64,000 nucleotides of DNA from Trichocoleus sp. FACHB-46 (lineage in GTDB: Bacteria; Cyanobacteriota; Cyanobacteriia; FACHB-46). A program made the position numbers and the translations under genes. The stretch spans positions 163,245 to 227,244 of the forward strand of contig NZ_JACJOD010000028.1 of assembly GCF_014695385.1 (NCBI RefSeq). Direction: 5' to 3'. Position 1 is the first letter of the stretch; each line of letters begins with the position of its first letter. Shown here piece by piece: positions 53,405-62,416 of this stretch. Below the pieces are notes generated by a model. That model made no database searches. It was not told where the DNA came from and saw only the letters and a program-made list of their open reading frames with translations.

Positions 53405-56107
53405 ATGTGGAAAGCTTTTAAGCAAAGGGTGATGAGTCACTGGTGGCAACCCCGATGGTGGCAACAGGCGAACCAAGCCAGTGCGAGGGCGCGATCGCAG
53501 TTTGTTCCCGGACTGCCCACGATCGCGATCGCTAGCTTGCTAGTGACTGGAGGGCTATGGGGTATCAAGCAATTGGGTTGGTTGCAATCCCTGGAACTTG
53601 TAACGTTCGATCAAATGATTCGGCTGCAACCAGATCGTGGCGTTGATCCCCGTTTGTTGATCGTTGCGATTACCGAAGCAGATATTAGCAATCGCCGTAA
53701 GTGGCCACTTCCCGATCAGGTAATAGCGCAGGCGCTCGCTAACCTCCAGCAACACCAGCCCAGCACCATCGGGTTAGACATTTTTCGCGATATTTCTACG
53801 GCTCCGGGGCAGCAGGCTTTGGCAAAGCAGTTGCAACAATCTAATGTGTTTGCCATTACCTATCTGGGGAACAACAAAAGCGAGCGAGTATCAGCGCCGC
53901 CTCAAGTACCAGAAGAGCGCATTGGTTTTAACGATCTCCTGACCGATCCAGATGGAGTGGTGCGCCGGAGCTTGATGTTTGCGGCTGACGACAATGAGGC
54001 TGCTTTCACCTCATTCTCGCTCCAACTCGCTGTCGATTATCTCAAGCGCAGTTGTGCTCCAGCTCAAACTGCAACGAGCCAAAGCAGCCAGAATAGCCAG
54101 AACAGCCAACAACAATCTGTGGCGTCAGCTCCCAGCCCTTGCTCTAACCCACTCGAACAATTGACCAAGACAGAAGAATATCAGCTAGGTAAAGCGATTT
54201 TTCCCAAGTTGCAAGCAGATTCAGGTGGCTACCAAACGATTGATGCCCGTGGCTACCAATTCTTGCTGCGTTATCGTTCGGCTAGCCAACCCGCTCGGCA
54301 AGTCACTTTACAACAAGTGTTGCAGCAGCAGCTAGATCCCAGTTGGGTCAAAAACAAAATTGTTTTGATCGGGACGACTGCTAACAGCGTCAAAGATTTG
54401 ATTTACACCCCTTATAGCAAAGTGGCGAGTGAACAGCGGCAGATGCCAGGGGTGATGGTTCACGCGCAAGCCGTCAGCCAAATTCTCGATGCTGCCAATG
54501 GCGATCGCTCACTGTTTTGGTTTTGGCCTCAGTGGGGGGAGGCGCTGTGGATTTGGGGTTGGGCGCTGACAGGAGGGCTTTTAGCGTGGCGTTTGCGGCA
54601 CCCGTTAGCTTTGGGGTTGGCGAGTGCGATCGCCATTGGCAGCGGTTTTGGCGTTTGCTGTTTCATTGTGGCGCAAGTCGGTTGGGTGCCTTTTGTGCCA
54701 CCTGCCTTGGCTTTAGTCATGACTGGAGGCGCGATCGTGACTTATCGGGCGCTCTACGCCAGCCGACACGATACCCTCACAGGGTTGCCCAACCGCACAC
54801 TGTTTCTCAAACAGTTGCAGCGAGATTTGCAACGCAGTCAAGCCAACTCTGAACTTGGGTCTACCCCAGCAGAAGCCTGCTTAGCGGTTCTGTTTTTAGA
54901 TTTGGATCGCTTCAAGGTGGTGAACGACACTATGGGACACCAGATGGGCGATCGCTTACTGGTGAATGCGACTCAACGAGTGCGAACTTGCCTGCGATCG
55001 CACGATCTATTGGCCCGCGTAGGCGGAGATGAGTTTGCCATCTTGCTCAGATCTCTGCGAGATGTGCATGAAGCGACCGCGATCGCCGAGCAGATTCAGC
55101 AGGTGATGATACCTCCTTTCCGATTGAACGGTCAGCCCGTCTTCACCAGCGTCAGCATTGGGATTGCCTTGAGCGAAGCGGAATACAACTATCAATCAGA
55201 AGACCTGCTACGGGATGCTCACACTGCTCTCTACCGAGCCAAAACTTCCGATAAAGGCGGCTACGAAGTGTTTGCCAGTGGGATGCACCTACAAGTGGTG
55301 CAACGGTTTCAGCTAGAAGCAGATTTGCGTCGTGGTTTGGAGCGGCAAGAGTTTCAGTTGCACTATCAACCGATCGTATCGCTCGCAACAGGCAGGATTG
55401 TTGGGTTTGAAGCGCTGGTTCGGTGGCGACATCCTCAGGAAGGGTTGGTGTTTCCAGCCGCGTTCATTCCCGTTGCCGAAGAAACTGGGTTAATTGTGGC
55501 CTTAGGACAGTGGATTTTGCAAGAAGCCTGCCAACAGTTACGCCACTGGCAAGATCAATTTCCCAGCGATCCTCCCTTGATGATCAGCATTAACCTCTCT
55601 GGGTGCCAGTTCGCTCAACCTGATTTAGCGGCTCGGATTGAAAAAATCTTGCATACAAATGGCTTGGATGGGCACAGCGTCAAGCTGGAGATTACCGAAA
55701 CAGTAGCCATGAAGGATGTGGAATCAACCATTGGGCTACTGCTGCAACTCAGGTCGTTGAATCTACGCCTGAGCATTGACGATTTTGGTACGGGCTATTC
55801 TTCACTCAGCTATTTGCACCGATTCCCCGTGGACACCCTCAAAGTAGACCGCTCTTTTGTGAGTCGGATGAGTGATACCAGCGAAGATGCCACCATTGTT
55901 CAAACCATTACGATGCTGGGGCATACCTTGGGGATGGATGTGATTGCCGAAGGTGTGGAAACCGCTGCTCAGCGCACTAAGTTGCAAGCCTTGAACTGCG
56001 AGTATGGTCAGGGCTATTTGTTCTCCAAACCCCTAGATCCTGAAGGAGCTACCGCCCTCTTAGCCGCCCAGTTTCAACCTTGGGGCACTCGTTACCTCAC
56101 TAACTAG
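53405..56107 (+). CDS. CHASE2-GGDEF-EAL c-di-GMP receptor enzyme
   Basis: About 900 residues from the ATG at 53405. An N-terminal helix (IAIASLLVTGGLWGI) is followed by a periplasmic CHASE2 sensor (about 60-360), three membrane helices, then GGDEF and EAL domains. The diguanylate cyclase signature GGDEF is intact (residue 540), with a product-inhibition site RSHD exactly five residues before it. The phosphodiesterase motif EALVRW (about 669), LEITETVAMKDVE, DFGTGYSSLSYLHRFPVDTL, LKVDRSFV and AEGVET are all intact, so both opposing activities are possible. A Ser/Gln-rich insertion lies near residue 225. It diverges from the CHAT gene. Confidence 0.92.
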   Translation: MWKAFKQRVMSHWWQPRWWQQANQASARARSQFVPGLPTIAIASLLVTGGLWGIKQLGWLQSLELVTFDQMIRLQPDRGVDPRLLIVAITEADISNRRKWPLPDQVIAQALANLQQHQPSTIGLDIFRDISTAPGQQALAKQLQQSNVFAITYLGNNKSERVSAPPQVPEERIGFNDLLTDPDGVVRRSLMFAADDNEAAFTSFSLQLAVDYLKRSCAPAQTATSQSSQNSQNSQQQSVASAPSPCSNPLEQLTKTEEYQLGKAIFPKLQADSGGYQTIDARGYQFLLRYRSASQPARQVTLQQVLQQQLDPSWVKNKIVLIGTTANSVKDLIYTPYSKVASEQRQMPGVMVHAQAVSQILDAANGDRSLFWFWPQWGEALWIWGWALTGGLLAWRLRHPLALGLASAIAIGSGFGVCCFIVAQVGWVPFVPPALALVMTGGAIVTYRALYASRHDTLTGLPNRTLFLKQLQRDLQRSQANSELGSTPAEACLAVLFLDLDRFKVVNDTMGHQMGDRLLVNATQRVRTCLRSHDLLARVGGDEFAILLRSLRDVHEATAIAEQIQQVMIPPFRLNGQPVFTSVSIGIALSEAEYNYQSEDLLRDAHTALYRAKTSDKGGYEVFASGMHLQVVQRFQLEADLRRGLERQEFQLHYQPIVSLATGRIVGFEALVRWRHPQEGLVFPAAFIPVAEETGLIVALGQWILQEACQQLRHWQDQFPSDPPLMISINLSGCQFAQPDLAARIEKILHTNGLDGHSVKLEITETVAMKDVESTIGLLLQLRSLNLRLSIDDFGTGYSSLSYLHRFPVDTLKVDRSFVSRMSDTSEDATIVQTITMLGHTLGMDVIAEGVETAAQRTKLQALNCEYGQGYLFSKPLDPEGATALLAAQFQPWGTRYLTN

Positions 56108-56505
56108 CTGCTTTACTGGAGGGATTCTAGTTGACAGTGCGATCGCCTGCTTTCCGTTGCGTTTCATCCAGTGGCCACGATGCTTGCTAGTGCTAAGGAG
56201 GATGAAACTATTCGTTGATCAGATGCGTCTAGGGGAGAGTGCCTAAATGCGCTCAATCCTGGCTCTGAGCGATGTCAAAACGGGGCCTATCTCCGGAGGG
56301 GTTTTGAGGAAGAAATTCTATGTTTAAGCTGGTAATTACTTCCTCCTGCTGTAGACGATTGAGAAACTGTCCTGTATTAGACAATTTCTTTTAACAATTA
56401 TTTTAAGATCTGCCTCATCTCGTTAGCTTGGCTGAGCTACTTCAGGAAGCATGTTTCGGCCCAGTCTCTTCTATCCTCTATCTGGACTTGGAGGTGCTAG
56501 CCAAA
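56108..56505. other. Intergenic region
   Basis: About 400 bp with a HIP1 site near 56140 and a purine-rich AGGGGAGAG before a 26-codon open frame at 56247 that I do not count as a gene. The 3' part is the leader of the next gene. No structure of note. Confidence 0.45.
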
Positions 56506-57744
56506 GTGAACCACATGATTAGCCCACAGGAGCAAAAGCTCTACAATCACTTGCTGGAATGTGCTGAAGCAGAAACGCCGCGCCAATTGATCGAGCGGTT
56601 TCGTTGCTTATTCATTTATGGCAGGGGCTATCCAGATGCAGATATGCAAAAGTTGGTGGAGCAGCTAGCAGCTTCCGAAGTAGCCGAGCAGAGTTTTCCG
56701 TTTATTCTGAATCGCTGTTGCTATATCTGCATTAACCGTTGGCAGTGGCAACCCCGGACTCAGGCTGCGATTCCAGAGTTAGTCGCTCTTTTTGATATTG
56801 TGCCCAAGCAAGTCTACTGTCGGATTGCGAAGCGACTGCAAGAGTTAGCCCAGCGCTTTGTGCAAACCGATCTCTATGCGGCTTTACAGCTTCTGGCACA
56901 AGTAATGCAGAGACCGCCAGAGCCTTGTACTTCTGTAGGCAACCAACCGCTGAAAGACCTGATTCACCGTTATCCCTATTTATATGATCACTGCTTGCTG
57001 ACAACCGGAAGTGGGGGAGAGCAACAGCAAGTGATTCGGCAACTGAGAACCCAGCGGCAGCGCCAGTTTGACTTAGATTTGTCCAAGTACATCATTGGTC
57101 AAATTCGTCAGTCTCAAGGCATGGGGAAACTAAACCGCGTCGGAGATGGCCTGGGCGATCGCCTGATTGTAGTACCAGCCAAAAACCCAACTTTACTAAG
57201 TGATGTAGAGCTGGATGTGGCCTTAAAGCAGTTTGCGGGTGGTACTTATCGAAATGCAGCTCAGCAGTTTACGACTTACAGCCGTACCGCGCATTCTTAT
57301 CACGAATTCAAAGATGACTTTTATGAGTATCTAACTGCCGCGATCGATCCTCGCTATGGCAAGCGCTACTTTAACGACCAGTTATATGCCCAGTTGCAAA
57401 ACATCTTGCCAGACCACCATACTGAGGCGCTCAATCATTCACTGATTGTCAGCACTTGCCGTAAACTCCTCAATTTCTTGGTGGTGAATAATTCTGACCA
57501 AGTTCAGCATTTTGTTTTAGTCGACCTCATGAGCAACATGGGAGTGACCTCCACAATCGGGCTGTTGCTGAAGATTGTCTTGTTCTGCGGTGGCGCTAAA
57601 TCTTATCTAGAAAAGCTATTCGCTATTTTGTTCCAGCATTACCAGAAACACACCACGGATGGAGTTGAGTGGCTGGTCAAGGCTTTGGAAAATTTAAATG
57701 TAGCTTTTAGCACTCATTTTAATGGCGCTAACTTGAGCTACTGA
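56506..57744 (+). CDS. Conserved cyanobacterial hypothetical protein
   Basis: About 412 residues from the GTG at 56506, which has GGAGGT 10 nt upstream; an in-frame TTG at 56428 and an ATG three codons later are alternatives. It is mainly helical: QKLYNHLLECAEAETPRQLIERFRC-like helices at the start (about 1-40), FILNRCCYICINRWQWQP near 70-87, and a C-terminal VQHFVLVDLMSNMGVTSTIG region. It has no signal peptide, no clear membrane segment and no catalytic motif. I do not recognise a named family. The C-terminus ends in NGANLSY. Confidence 0.65.
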   Translation: MNHMISPQEQKLYNHLLECAEAETPRQLIERFRCLFIYGRGYPDADMQKLVEQLAASEVAEQSFPFILNRCCYICINRWQWQPRTQAAIPELVALFDIVPKQVYCRIAKRLQELAQRFVQTDLYAALQLLAQVMQRPPEPCTSVGNQPLKDLIHRYPYLYDHCLLTTGSGGEQQQVIRQLRTQRQRQFDLDLSKYIIGQIRQSQGMGKLNRVGDGLGDRLIVVPAKNPTLLSDVELDVALKQFAGGTYRNAAQQFTTYSRTAHSYHEFKDDFYEYLTAAIDPRYGKRYFNDQLYAQLQNILPDHHTEALNHSLIVSTCRKLLNFLVVNNSDQVQHFVLVDLMSNMGVTSTIGLLLKIVLFCGGAKSYLEKLFAILFQHYQKHTTDGVEWLVKALENLNVAFSTHFNGANLSY

Positions 57745-57892
57745 TTCAGAGCCAGAGGCCAGGAACCAGAATAGCTCAGACTGTTTGGCTCCTTTAAACC
57801 TTGGAAAAGCTTCAACTGCTGACACGAATCATTAAAAATCCTTAACAATGGAGAAGCAAACCTTCTGGAAACCGCAGCGTTCACCCATTGTT

Positions 57893-58036
57893 ATGGCTAC
57901 TAGTTCAAACGATCGCAAAAAACGGATTATGGAGCATCTAGCTCGCAGTACTGGAAAATTTACCCAGCCTAGTTCGCAAAACTCGGACCAACGCAAGCAA
58001 CAAATTCTCGACCACGTTCGCAGAACCAAAGGCTAA
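57893..58036 (+). CDS. Small basic cyanobacterial protein with duplicated RK-H motif
   Basis: A 47-residue protein from the ATG at 57893 (an ATG at 57848 is in frame and would add 15 residues; neither has a strong RBS). Two copies of a similar short helix are visible: DRKKRIMEHLARS near residue 6 and QRKQQILDHVRRTKG at the end. The high basic charge suggests nucleic acid or membrane binding, but nothing is proven. Similar small proteins occur in other cyanobacteria, from memory. Confidence 0.6.
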   Translation: MATSSNDRKKRIMEHLARSTGKFTQPSSQNSDQRKQQILDHVRRTKG

Positions 58037-58185
58037 TTTCTAGGCTCAACCGAGTTATTTGCTAGTCATTTACTAGTTGTTGACTGTCATTTATGTTTGC
58101 GATCGCTGTTTCTTGGTGGAGAGCCAGGAAGGAGCGATCGCAAAGTTTTAAGGAGAGATCGCGTTGTAGCAACTGAGCGCCGAAC

Positions 58186-59412
58186 TTACTCGGTCGGGGC
58201 AGGTAAAGGTTCGGGCACGACGGAGACTTGTAAGGAGCGATCGCCTCGTTGAAGTTGAATCGGTAATGGACGCCCCACGCCACTCTGCTCAACTAAGCGC
58301 TGGACTTCATCGGGTGAGCTGACAGGCTGGTTGTTAATTTGCTGGAGCACGTCTCCTGGCTGAATCCCCACTTTGTCGGCGGGCGAATTGGGGCCTACTT
58401 GCAGAATTAGAATCCCTTCCTGCGCTGGAATCTCAATGTTGCGACTCTCTAGTTTCTCTCGCACTTCTGGGGTCAGGGCTACCAGTTGCACACCCAGGTA
58501 AGGATGTAGAACTTTTCCTTGAGTGATCAGGGTTTGGGCGATTTGTTGCGCTGTATCAATCGGAATGGCAAAGCCAATGCCTTGAGCGCCGCCAATGATG
58601 GCCGTGTTGATACCAATTACTTGACCGCGAGCATTCAGCAACGGCCCGCCGGAATTGCCTGGATTAATTGCCGCATCGGTTTGGATAAAGCCAATGCGTT
58701 TGTCTGAAACTCCAATATCACTGCCAGAGCGATCGGTGGCGCTGACGACTCCTAAGGTTACGGTTTCCTGCAAGCCTAAGGGGTTGCCGATCGCGATCGC
58801 CCACTGCCCTGGTCGGACATTTTTAGAACTCCCCATTTCCACCGTGGGCAGATTGGTGGCTGGAATCTTGACGACAGCAATGTCTGTCACTGGGTCCGCT
58901 CCTAACACCTTGCCCTCATAGCTCTGCCCGCCTGGGAAAGAGACCGTCACGACATCCGCTTGGTTAACCACATGAGCATTGGTCAGAATCTGGCCGTCAG
59001 CACTCATGACAAAACCAGAACCTGACCCGCGAATCACTCGTTCTCTCGGTGCTTCTGGCCGCCCACCAAAAAACTCTCGCAGAAAAGGGTCATTCAAGCC
59101 ACTTGGGGCTCGGTTTCTTACCCTTTGCGCTGTGTCGATCTGCACGACCGCAGGTTCTACCCGCTCCACAACTTCTACAACAAAGTTGGTGTCTTCAGCG
59201 GTGGGAGTCAGCGGACGGTCAGGAGTTTCATTCTTGACGCTGCCTACTCCTTGCTCTGTGCGCGGCTGTGAGGGTAAAAGCCTACTTGCTGGTGTGCAAC
59301 TGCCCAGTAGTAGCATGCTCATCCCCACCAGCGGTAGGAAACGGGAAAGCATACTTTTGGAGACTGGGTTGGAGTCGAGCAAAACTTTCAGCAACGCAGG
59401 TTTCATCTTCAT
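58186..59412 (-). CDS. HtrA/HhoA-type serine protease (lipoprotein signal)
   Basis: About 408 residues of the DegP/HtrA family, envelope quality-control proteases. The N-terminus has a lipoprotein-like signal with lipobox LLGSC (Cys39). Triad residues are His147 (LTNAHVVN), Asp177 (VTDIAVVKI) and Ser254 (NPGNSGGPLLN). One PDZ domain follows (about 305-400: LGVQLVALTPEVREKLES, ADKVGIQPGDVLQQINN). One PDZ is typical of HhoA/HhoB/HtrA of cyanobacteria. Overall length is normal. Confidence 0.92.
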   Translation of the reverse strand: MKMKPALLKVLLDSNPVSKSMLSRFLPLVGMSMLLLGSCTPASRLLPSQPRTEQGVGSVKNETPDRPLTPTAEDTNFVVEVVERVEPAVVQIDTAQRVRNRAPSGLNDPFLREFFGGRPEAPRERVIRGSGSGFVMSADGQILTNAHVVNQADVVTVSFPGGQSYEGKVLGADPVTDIAVVKIPATNLPTVEMGSSKNVRPGQWAIAIGNPLGLQETVTLGVVSATDRSGSDIGVSDKRIGFIQTDAAINPGNSGGPLLNARGQVIGINTAIIGGAQGIGFAIPIDTAQQIAQTLITQGKVLHPYLGVQLVALTPEVREKLESRNIEIPAQEGILILQVGPNSPADKVGIQPGDVLQQINNQPVSSPDEVQRLVEQSGVGRPLPIQLQRGDRSLQVSVVPEPLPAPTE

Positions 59413-59547
59413 CAAAATTTGGCTGGCGATCGCGACAATGATGCTTTGTGAGCATCAACTAAAACTTAGCCTTTTTGTAGCAGTCGTGACTAAACTTCTT
59501 GCCTGAAAGGGAATTGCTCCCCTCCTAGTGCAAAAAATGGCCCTGGT

Positions 59548-60159
59548 TCAAAAAATTGGATTTTGACCTGGATTGACGGCACAGATAAAGTCGCTGCCTA
59601 GTTCTAGCCATCCTTGCGGATAAGAAGTTGCTGGCCGTTGATTGGCTCCAAGCTGCAAAATGACTTGCAGGAAGTCTACGCGCTCGTGTTTGCTGAGGCC
59701 CACCCAATCCGCTCGCTGGGCAATCGGCAGAACCTCGCTAGCAGTAATGCGATCGCTCTCTTTGCCGTGATTAGTCACTAAATAAAAATCCATCCCAACT
59801 GTGACTTGAGACCAAAAATCTAAAATTTTGGGCTTGGCTTGCTTGAGTACTGCCACATCACTAGGGAGCGCGACAAGCTGCTCTGCCACTTCCGGAAACT
59901 CCAAGGTTTGGTCTTGCACGCTTAATTGTCGCCAGACAATTCCAGAGACTTGATGCTCAATTTGGTAGCGATGCACCGCAGCCCGGAAGTCTCGGTAGGC
60001 ACTAAATTTTTGAATCGCTTCTGTATTGAGGAATGGAGCTACAACTGGATTCGCTTCCGCACCAGTGGCAGCCAAGTTGAGCCGCTGACCATTGAGACAA
60101 GCGCGGTACTCCTCTGCCAAAATCCTGAGCAAATCTTCTGTGGTATAAACCGTTGACAT
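59548..60159 (-). CDS. Conserved hypothetical protein
   Basis: About 203 residues from the ATG at 60159 (MSTVYTTEDLLRILAEEYRA), with AGG 5 nt upstream. It is soluble, without a signal peptide. Parts such as ATGAEANPVVAPFLNTEAIQ and YDF-like charged helices resemble conserved cyanobacterial proteins of unknown role. The C-terminal half has VTVGMDFYLVTNHGKESDRI and LGANQRPATSYPQGWLELGS. I cannot assign a function. Confidence 0.65.
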   Translation of the reverse strand: MSTVYTTEDLLRILAEEYRACLNGQRLNLAATGAEANPVVAPFLNTEAIQKFSAYRDFRAAVHRYQIEHQVSGIVWRQLSVQDQTLEFPEVAEQLVALPSDVAVLKQAKPKILDFWSQVTVGMDFYLVTNHGKESDRITASEVLPIAQRADWVGLSKHERVDFLQVILQLGANQRPATSYPQGWLELGSDFICAVNPGQNPIF

Positions 60160-60512
60160 CAACCTAATTTGTCTTCTAAAAAGCAAATCGTTGAATTGGA
60201 AGCAGTCACAAGCCCTACAGCACTACATTAGTGCGAGCTACAAGCTGTTGTACAGCATTTGCTCCATCACATAGCCTGATCCAATGATCGCAAAATTTCT
60301 TGGGGATCTCAATGGACACCAAGCGTCGGGGCCAGGACTGAGTTTTGTTCTAGCTTTTTTGGGTAAGCCAAACTTTAACCAGCTCATCAAGGCACGATTC
60401 CAGCGATTAGCCCCCCCTGTAAGGGCGCAACGTTTAGAATAAAGCTGCCATGCACTAATATCAGCGGCACTGGCAAAGCAAATTAGTGGCTTTATACAGG
60501 CACGACGCAATC
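60160..60512. other. Divergent spacer before the Ser/Thr kinase gene
   Basis: About 350 bp between diverging genes. It holds an AGCCCCCCCTGTAAGGGCG-like GC-rich stretch near 60410-60430. An antisense frame (60238-60510) has no family character. No further structure seen. Confidence 0.45.
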
Positions 60513-62015
60513 ATGCAGGCTGGACAAATTCTCCAGGGGCGCTATCAACTCCAACAACCGCTGGGGCAACCATTAGGGCAGACCAGCCAGCAAAATGCCG
60601 CCCGCCAAACGTGGCTAGCGATCGATTTGGCATCTAACCAAGCCACAGAAACCCCAAAATCAGTAGTGATCAAGCTCCTAGGCTTCAACCCGCAACTGCA
60701 ATGGGACAACTGGAAGCTATTTGAGCGCGAAGCCCAGATATTGCAACAACTTGATCATCCACGAGTGCCTCGGTGCCATACCCAGTTTTCGCTGGAACCA
60801 GTAGCAGGTGTGGCTTGGTTTGGTTTCGTCCAAGACTATATCCCTGGCACTTCTTTGCAACAGTTGCTAGATCAGGGGTATCGCTTTACGGCAACGGAAG
60901 TCCACCGATTTGCCAGCCAAGTTCTCGAAATCTTGGCAGATTTGCACAGTCTGTGCCCACCTTTATTACACCGGGATCTCAAGCCCAGCAATCTGATCCT
61001 GACGCCAGAACAGCAAATTTATCTGGTGGACTTTGGTTCTGGACAAAACCAAGCGATCGCCCCAGGCAGTAGCTTCACGGTCGTAGGCACTTATGGCTAC
61101 ACCCCGATGGAGCAGTTTGGCGGTCGCGCTGTCCCTGCTTCCGATTCATACGCATTGGGTGCAACTTTAGTGCATTTGCTCACAGGCGTTGACCCGGCTG
61201 ATTTACCTCAGCAAAATTTGCGGCTGCAATGGCAGGCCCAGGCTCCTAGTGATCTCAGTCCTGCCTGGACTCAGTGGATTGATACCCTAATCGCTCCTGC
61301 CGTAGAGCAACGTTTTTCAACAGCTCAACAAGCTCTAGCGGCCCAACCCCGTGTAGAGGCGATCGCTGATCCGGTAGGCTTGGTAGCTCCTACTGTTACA
61401 GATCAGAGGGCGATCGTGGCTCCACCCACTACCAGTCAGATTCGCATCCATCAGTCTTCTACCACCTTTCAAGTTGAAATCGCTCCTACAGCAGCTTGGT
61501 CTGCCCCAGCGCGATTCAGTGGCAGGCTATTACTAACGATGGGGATGCTGTCTTTACCGCTCTGGCTAGCGGTGCTGGCTATTGTGCCCCTGGCTCCTCT
61601 GGCCGTCTTTCCAGAAACAATGCTGCCGTTGGTCGTTAGCACACCATTTCTCCTGTTCTTACACGCATTTTTCCTGGCTGGGTTGGGGGTCTTTAGTTCC
61701 TTGGGGCAGGAGGCGATGCAGCTAGGGCAACTCATCCAAGGTCAGCAGTCGCTATCTTTAACTCAGCATTGCTTAGCGATTGAGTCTCGTTTGTGGGGGA
61801 TGAGCTATCGCTGGCAGCATGAACCCACCCGAAATATTCAGCAGGTCAGAAAAGCGGCTCTAGGTAGCATTGCTTTACAAGCCCTTGGTAAAACCCATCT
61901 CTTTGGCCTCGGTTTAGCAGCTGCAGAACAAGAGTGGCTGGTTCAGGAAATGCAAGCCTGGCTCCAAACTTACGTTTCGGTGCCCAGTCAAGCAACTGAG
62001 TTAAATGAGTTGTAG
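60513..62015 (+). CDS. Membrane-linked Ser/Thr protein kinase
   Basis: About 500 residues from the ATG at 60513 (MQAGQILQGRYQL, a typical start of cyanobacterial kinases of the Pkn/Spk type); a GTG nine codons earlier is less likely. Conserved residues: Lys54 (VVIKLLGF), Glu73 (EREAQIL), catalytic loop HRDLKPSN (Asp155), and DFG (173-175). The Gly-rich loop is degenerate and carries a Gln-rich insert. After the kinase domain (to about 280) come a linker and two hydrophobic hairpin segments (about 345-405), so it is membrane anchored. Signal and substrates are unknown. Confidence 0.88.
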   Translation: MQAGQILQGRYQLQQPLGQPLGQTSQQNAARQTWLAIDLASNQATETPKSVVIKLLGFNPQLQWDNWKLFEREAQILQQLDHPRVPRCHTQFSLEPVAGVAWFGFVQDYIPGTSLQQLLDQGYRFTATEVHRFASQVLEILADLHSLCPPLLHRDLKPSNLILTPEQQIYLVDFGSGQNQAIAPGSSFTVVGTYGYTPMEQFGGRAVPASDSYALGATLVHLLTGVDPADLPQQNLRLQWQAQAPSDLSPAWTQWIDTLIAPAVEQRFSTAQQALAAQPRVEAIADPVGLVAPTVTDQRAIVAPPTTSQIRIHQSSTTFQVEIAPTAAWSAPARFSGRLLLTMGMLSLPLWLAVLAIVPLAPLAVFPETMLPLVVSTPFLLFLHAFFLAGLGVFSSLGQEAMQLGQLIQGQQSLSLTQHCLAIESRLWGMSYRWQHEPTRNIQQVRKAALGSIALQALGKTHLFGLGLAAAEQEWLVQEMQAWLQTYVSVPSQATELNEL

Positions 62016-62416
62016 GCTTATAATTCCATTTGCCAGGCTGGGGCATGAAGCTGAAGTAGTTAGGTCTCGGGAATAGACATAGACTCGTGAAGATGCTACG
62101 AATGCTAAGTTAAACGCTAAGCTCAAGACTAGAGCAATCCCAAGGGATTGTGAAAGGTGCATCCTACCAACCTGATAAATTATTTAGGACTGCTATATCA
62201 GCTTAAAAAGTGACGATCGCTGCTTTAAAGTGTTAGTAGATAGTGTAGATTCTTACAGCCTATAGAGTTAAAATAGCGAATCTAGATACCGCTTCATTGT
62301 CCGTACTACTGGCTTGATTGATTGCAGCAACTTGACATGAATTTAGGAATAAGTTTTTGCCAAAAAACTGCATTGAATGATTCAAAAGCATAGGAGATTG
62401 TGAAAAACTTTTCACT
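62016..62416. other. Leader region of pcxA
   Basis: About 400 AT-rich bp, without a gene. The right end holds the pcxA ribosome binding site region (TTGTGAAAAAC). No repeat or strong hairpin was noticed. Confidence 0.45.

Noticed and set aside
48000..56107. Single operon of NACHT, BON, CHAT and c-di-GMP genes
   Set aside because: A terminator follows the NACHT gene, the CHAT gene is on the opposite strand, and repeats separate the units. Only the GRDA/NACHT pair is plausible as one transcript.
56247..56327. 26-codon frame with AGGGGAGAG upstream
   Set aside because: Very short, no hydrophobic or conserved character; the purine run can occur by chance.
60238..60510. Minus-strand 90-codon frame upstream of the kinase gene
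   Set aside because: Composition looks random, with no family features, and it covers a divergent promoter region.
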